This document shows, piece by piece, positions 61,918-64,000 of a DNA stretch of 64,000 nt. The notes beneath the pieces were generated by a model. The model did no database searches, was not told the DNA's origin, and saw nothing but the letters and a program-made list of their open reading frames with translations. This stretch comes from Balneolaceae bacterium. GTDB taxonomy: Bacteria > Bacteroidota > Rhodothermia > Balneolales > Balneolaceae. The position numbers and the translations under genes are program-made. Location of the stretch: the NCBI GenBank assembly GCA_007134085.1, contig SLLL01000009.1, positions 34,667-98,666 of the forward strand. Direction: 5' to 3'. The stretch's first letter is position 1; every line of letters starts with the position of its first letter.

Positions 61918-62529
61918 ATGCAGTTTTTCAGTTCGGCTAGCTTTTTTAAACTTACGGCCGCAGCCCTAACAATATCACTATTGTTTCAGGGCTGCGACCG
62001 TCTTTCAGTAAAAGATACCCTTGATGGTGAAGAGTATCTGCTGGTTGATCAGTTTGATACCGAAGTAGCATTTCCGGAAGCCTTTCGCGGTAATGTAATG
62101 CTTGTTGGTTATGTATATACTCACTGCCCAGATATTTGCCCCATCATCACCTATAATATGCGTGATGTTCAGCGAGCCCTTCCTGATGAAGAAAATTTTA
62201 TGCTTGTCAGTATTTCCTTCGATCCGGACAGGGACTCACCCGAGGTACTTTATCAGTACGCAGAAGCTTACAGAATTGATCAGGAAAACTGGCGGTTTCT
62301 TACAGGTGACCGTCAGGAAGTTGAAAAGCTACTTAGAAAATTGCAGATTCAAACCGTTAAAACTCCCACCCGCTTTCTTGAAGAAAATCGGCCGATGTAC
62401 TTTATCGATCATACCGACAGGGTTACATTAATTGATGCAAATGGCCAGGTGAGGCGAACCTATCCCGGCAGTGAATTTCACTATGAGGAGATTGTTGAAG
62501 ATATCAGGGTTCTGTTAAGTGAGCTTTGA
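61918..62529 (+). CDS. SCO1/SenC family copper chaperone (lipoprotein)
   Basis: lipobox LFQGCD; YTHCPDICPIITYNM; SFDPDRDSPEVL; YFIDHTDRV. Confidence 0.94.
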   Translation: MQFFSSASFFKLTAAALTISLLFQGCDRLSVKDTLDGEEYLLVDQFDTEVAFPEAFRGNVMLVGYVYTHCPDICPIITYNMRDVQRALPDEENFMLVSISFDPDRDSPEVLYQYAEAYRIDQENWRFLTGDRQEVEKLLRKLQIQTVKTPTRFLEENRPMYFIDHTDRVTLIDANGQVRRTYPGSEFHYEEIVEDIRVLLSEL

Positions 62530-62610
62530 AAATCGTATTTTACCTGAATGTTTAGTAATTCAGGAATGTTTTTAAACAGAGAAGTAAAACCAAAACACAT
62601 ATCAAATAAA

Positions 62611-63171
62611 ATGAAACACTTATTAATTAGTTCATTATTCTTTGCTCTAATGTTTGCTTTAGTTGCTTGTGGCGGAGAAGAAACCGCAGAGCAAGCCGCA
62701 GAAGAAGTAATCGATGACGGCGTAAGAACCATCAATATCATAGGTACTGACGACATGAAATTTGTTGTAGAACCATCTGCTGTTGAGAACGACGATCGCC
62801 TAATTACTGGCGGACAAGCCGGTCAATATATCTTATTAGAAGGTATCGAAGCTGAGCCGGGTGAAGAGCTCAGAATTCGGTTAACTACAATCAGTAACCT
62901 TCCTGCAACAGCAATGGCTCACAACCTTGCTATCGTAGAGCTTGGTACAGACGTTGATGCTTTCGCAAGAGCTTCAATCACTGCACGTGATAACGAGTAC
63001 ATTGCTCCTGATTTTGAAGATCAGGTAATTGTTACTACAAGAATGCTTGGTAACGGTGAAACTGATACCATCACATTCACCGTACCTGAAGAGCCAGGTG
63101 AGTACGACTACGTCTGCACATTCCCTGGACACTTTGCCGGCGGAATGGTTGGAGTACTGGTAGTTCAGTAA
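62611..63171 (+). CDS. azurin/plastocyanin-like cupredoxin lipoprotein
   Basis: lipobox LVACG; AMAHNLAIVE (His ligand) and YVCTFPGHFAGGMVG (Cys/His/Met ligands); start refined to MKHLLISS. Confidence 0.92.
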   Translation: MKHLLISSLFFALMFALVACGGEETAEQAAEEVIDDGVRTINIIGTDDMKFVVEPSAVENDDRLITGGQAGQYILLEGIEAEPGEELRIRLTTISNLPATAMAHNLAIVELGTDVDAFARASITARDNEYIAPDFEDQVIVTTRMLGNGETDTITFTVPEEPGEYDYVCTFPGHFAGGMVGVLVVQ

Positions 63172-63196
63172 TACGTAATTTTACAACAGATCTACC

Positions 63197-63230
63197 TAAA
63201 AGGCTGTGCATTATGCACGGCCTTTTTTTT
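63197..63230 (+). terminator. rho-independent terminator
   Basis: aaaaggctgtgca-tta-tgcacggcctttttttt. Confidence 0.92.
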
Positions 63231-63763
63231 GTACACTATCTCATAAGAATATCGGCCTGAGCACTCTTCGCAATTCTACTATTGTGCATTTCTTCAGTCA
63301 CATAATTCAAACAATTGCTTTCTTTTATCTATTACGTTTTAATAGACCTCCTCTTATAAAAGCATAGTAATTTTCAAACGCATCTTTGCATTAGATTTTT
63401 GCAATTCATAAAAAGCTCAAGGCTCATTTATGATCTTTTAATTAAAAGTTTTTAATACTTGCTCTCAAGATTTACCTCATTCGCATAAAAAACCTTTAGA
63501 AATTCATCCATCAGCCCCCCCTTTAATCGCCAGTTCACGTTTTCATAACAGGCGAACAGCTCGAAAAACAGAATAATTTACGGATTCATATCACAATATT
63601 ATTTAAATACTTGCAAGTATTAAATTTGTGCTACTTAACTGGCTTCTGTTACAGAAATTCCCATTAATAGAAGGGAGGGAAAAGAGATAAAAATTATTAA
63701 AAATTTTTAATATTAAATTTTTTTAATGTTTGGGGAGTTCTTATAATACAGTAGAGATAAAAA

Positions 63764-63850
63764 AACGTGGCTTAAAACTACGCTACACTCAAGACAAATC
63801 AGATTGCATAGGGGCTTCAAGGCTTGACAGATCTCTACCCCGGCAATCAA
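63764..63850 (+). promoter_or_regulatory. candidate structured 5' leader of the downstream lipoprotein gene
   Basis: hairpin cgtgg/ctacg (63766-63782) then gattgc-ata-gggg ... cccc-g-gcaatc (63802-63848) ending 21 nt before the ATG. Confidence 0.45.
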
Positions 63851-63869
63851 AAAACTACTGGTAATTAAG

Positions 63870-64000
63870 ATGAAAGCTTTAAAAGTATTTAACAACCCAT
63901 TCGGATTTGCACTATTGATTAGTGCTTTATTATTGGTCAGCTGTGACGGGCCAATGTCAGTCGACAGACTCGACAGTAACAATTCCCTTCAATCTGAAAC
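63870..64000 (+). CDS. lipoprotein N-terminus (truncated by window edge)
   Basis: MKALKVFNNPFGFALLISALLLVSCDGPMSVDRLDSNNSLQSE; lipobox LVSC; open to the window end. Confidence 0.75.
   Translation, partial: MKALKVFNNPFGFALLISALLLVSCDGPMSVDRLDSNNSLQSE

Noticed and set aside
63800-63870. Resemblance of gatctctacc...actac to purine riboswitch core motifs
   Set aside because: The expected three-way junction and P2/P3 loop-loop partners are not present; only short string similarity
1-64000. tRNA, rRNA, prophage, IS element or integron
   Set aside because: No tRNA-like cloverleaf with GGTTCRAATCC arm in intergenic space, and no transposase, integrase or phage structural ORF was recognised

Overview
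This 64 kb window is a gene-dense, mostly chromosomal-looking stretch. Protein families such as BatCDE, BshA, GWxTD, DUF4293, exported Gfo/Idh/MocA and ba3 oxidase suggest a Bacteroidota/Balneolota-like bacterium (inference). I found no rRNA, tRNA, CRISPR array, prophage or IS element. Main modules: Gfo/Idh/MocA + DUF1080; STAS / RsbW-like / SpoIIE-like partner switch; TetR-TolC-adaptor-RND efflux operon; ECF sigma / anti-sigma / Spy-CnrX-like cassette; PPDK; BshA; batC-D-E; HigBA-like toxin-antitoxin; dnaX-ybaB-recR; B-type (ba3) cytochrome oxidase operon with SCO and azurin-like genes. Best leads: (1) a 10-A slippery run in dnaX where both alternative frames stop almost at once, predicting a gamma-like product; (2) two near-identical TTTTTGAC-N5-GTCATTTTT sites flanking tetR, likely operators of the efflux operon; (3) an in-frame TAA splitting a membrane-anchored repeat protein at a position where the neighbouring repeat has Tyr; (4) a 44-aa ba3 oxidase subunit IIa-like gene missing from the ORF track; (5) an RND permease with a large extra hydrophobic insert; (6) an orphan terminator suggesting a small RNA; (7) a structured leader before the partial lipoprotein at the right edge.
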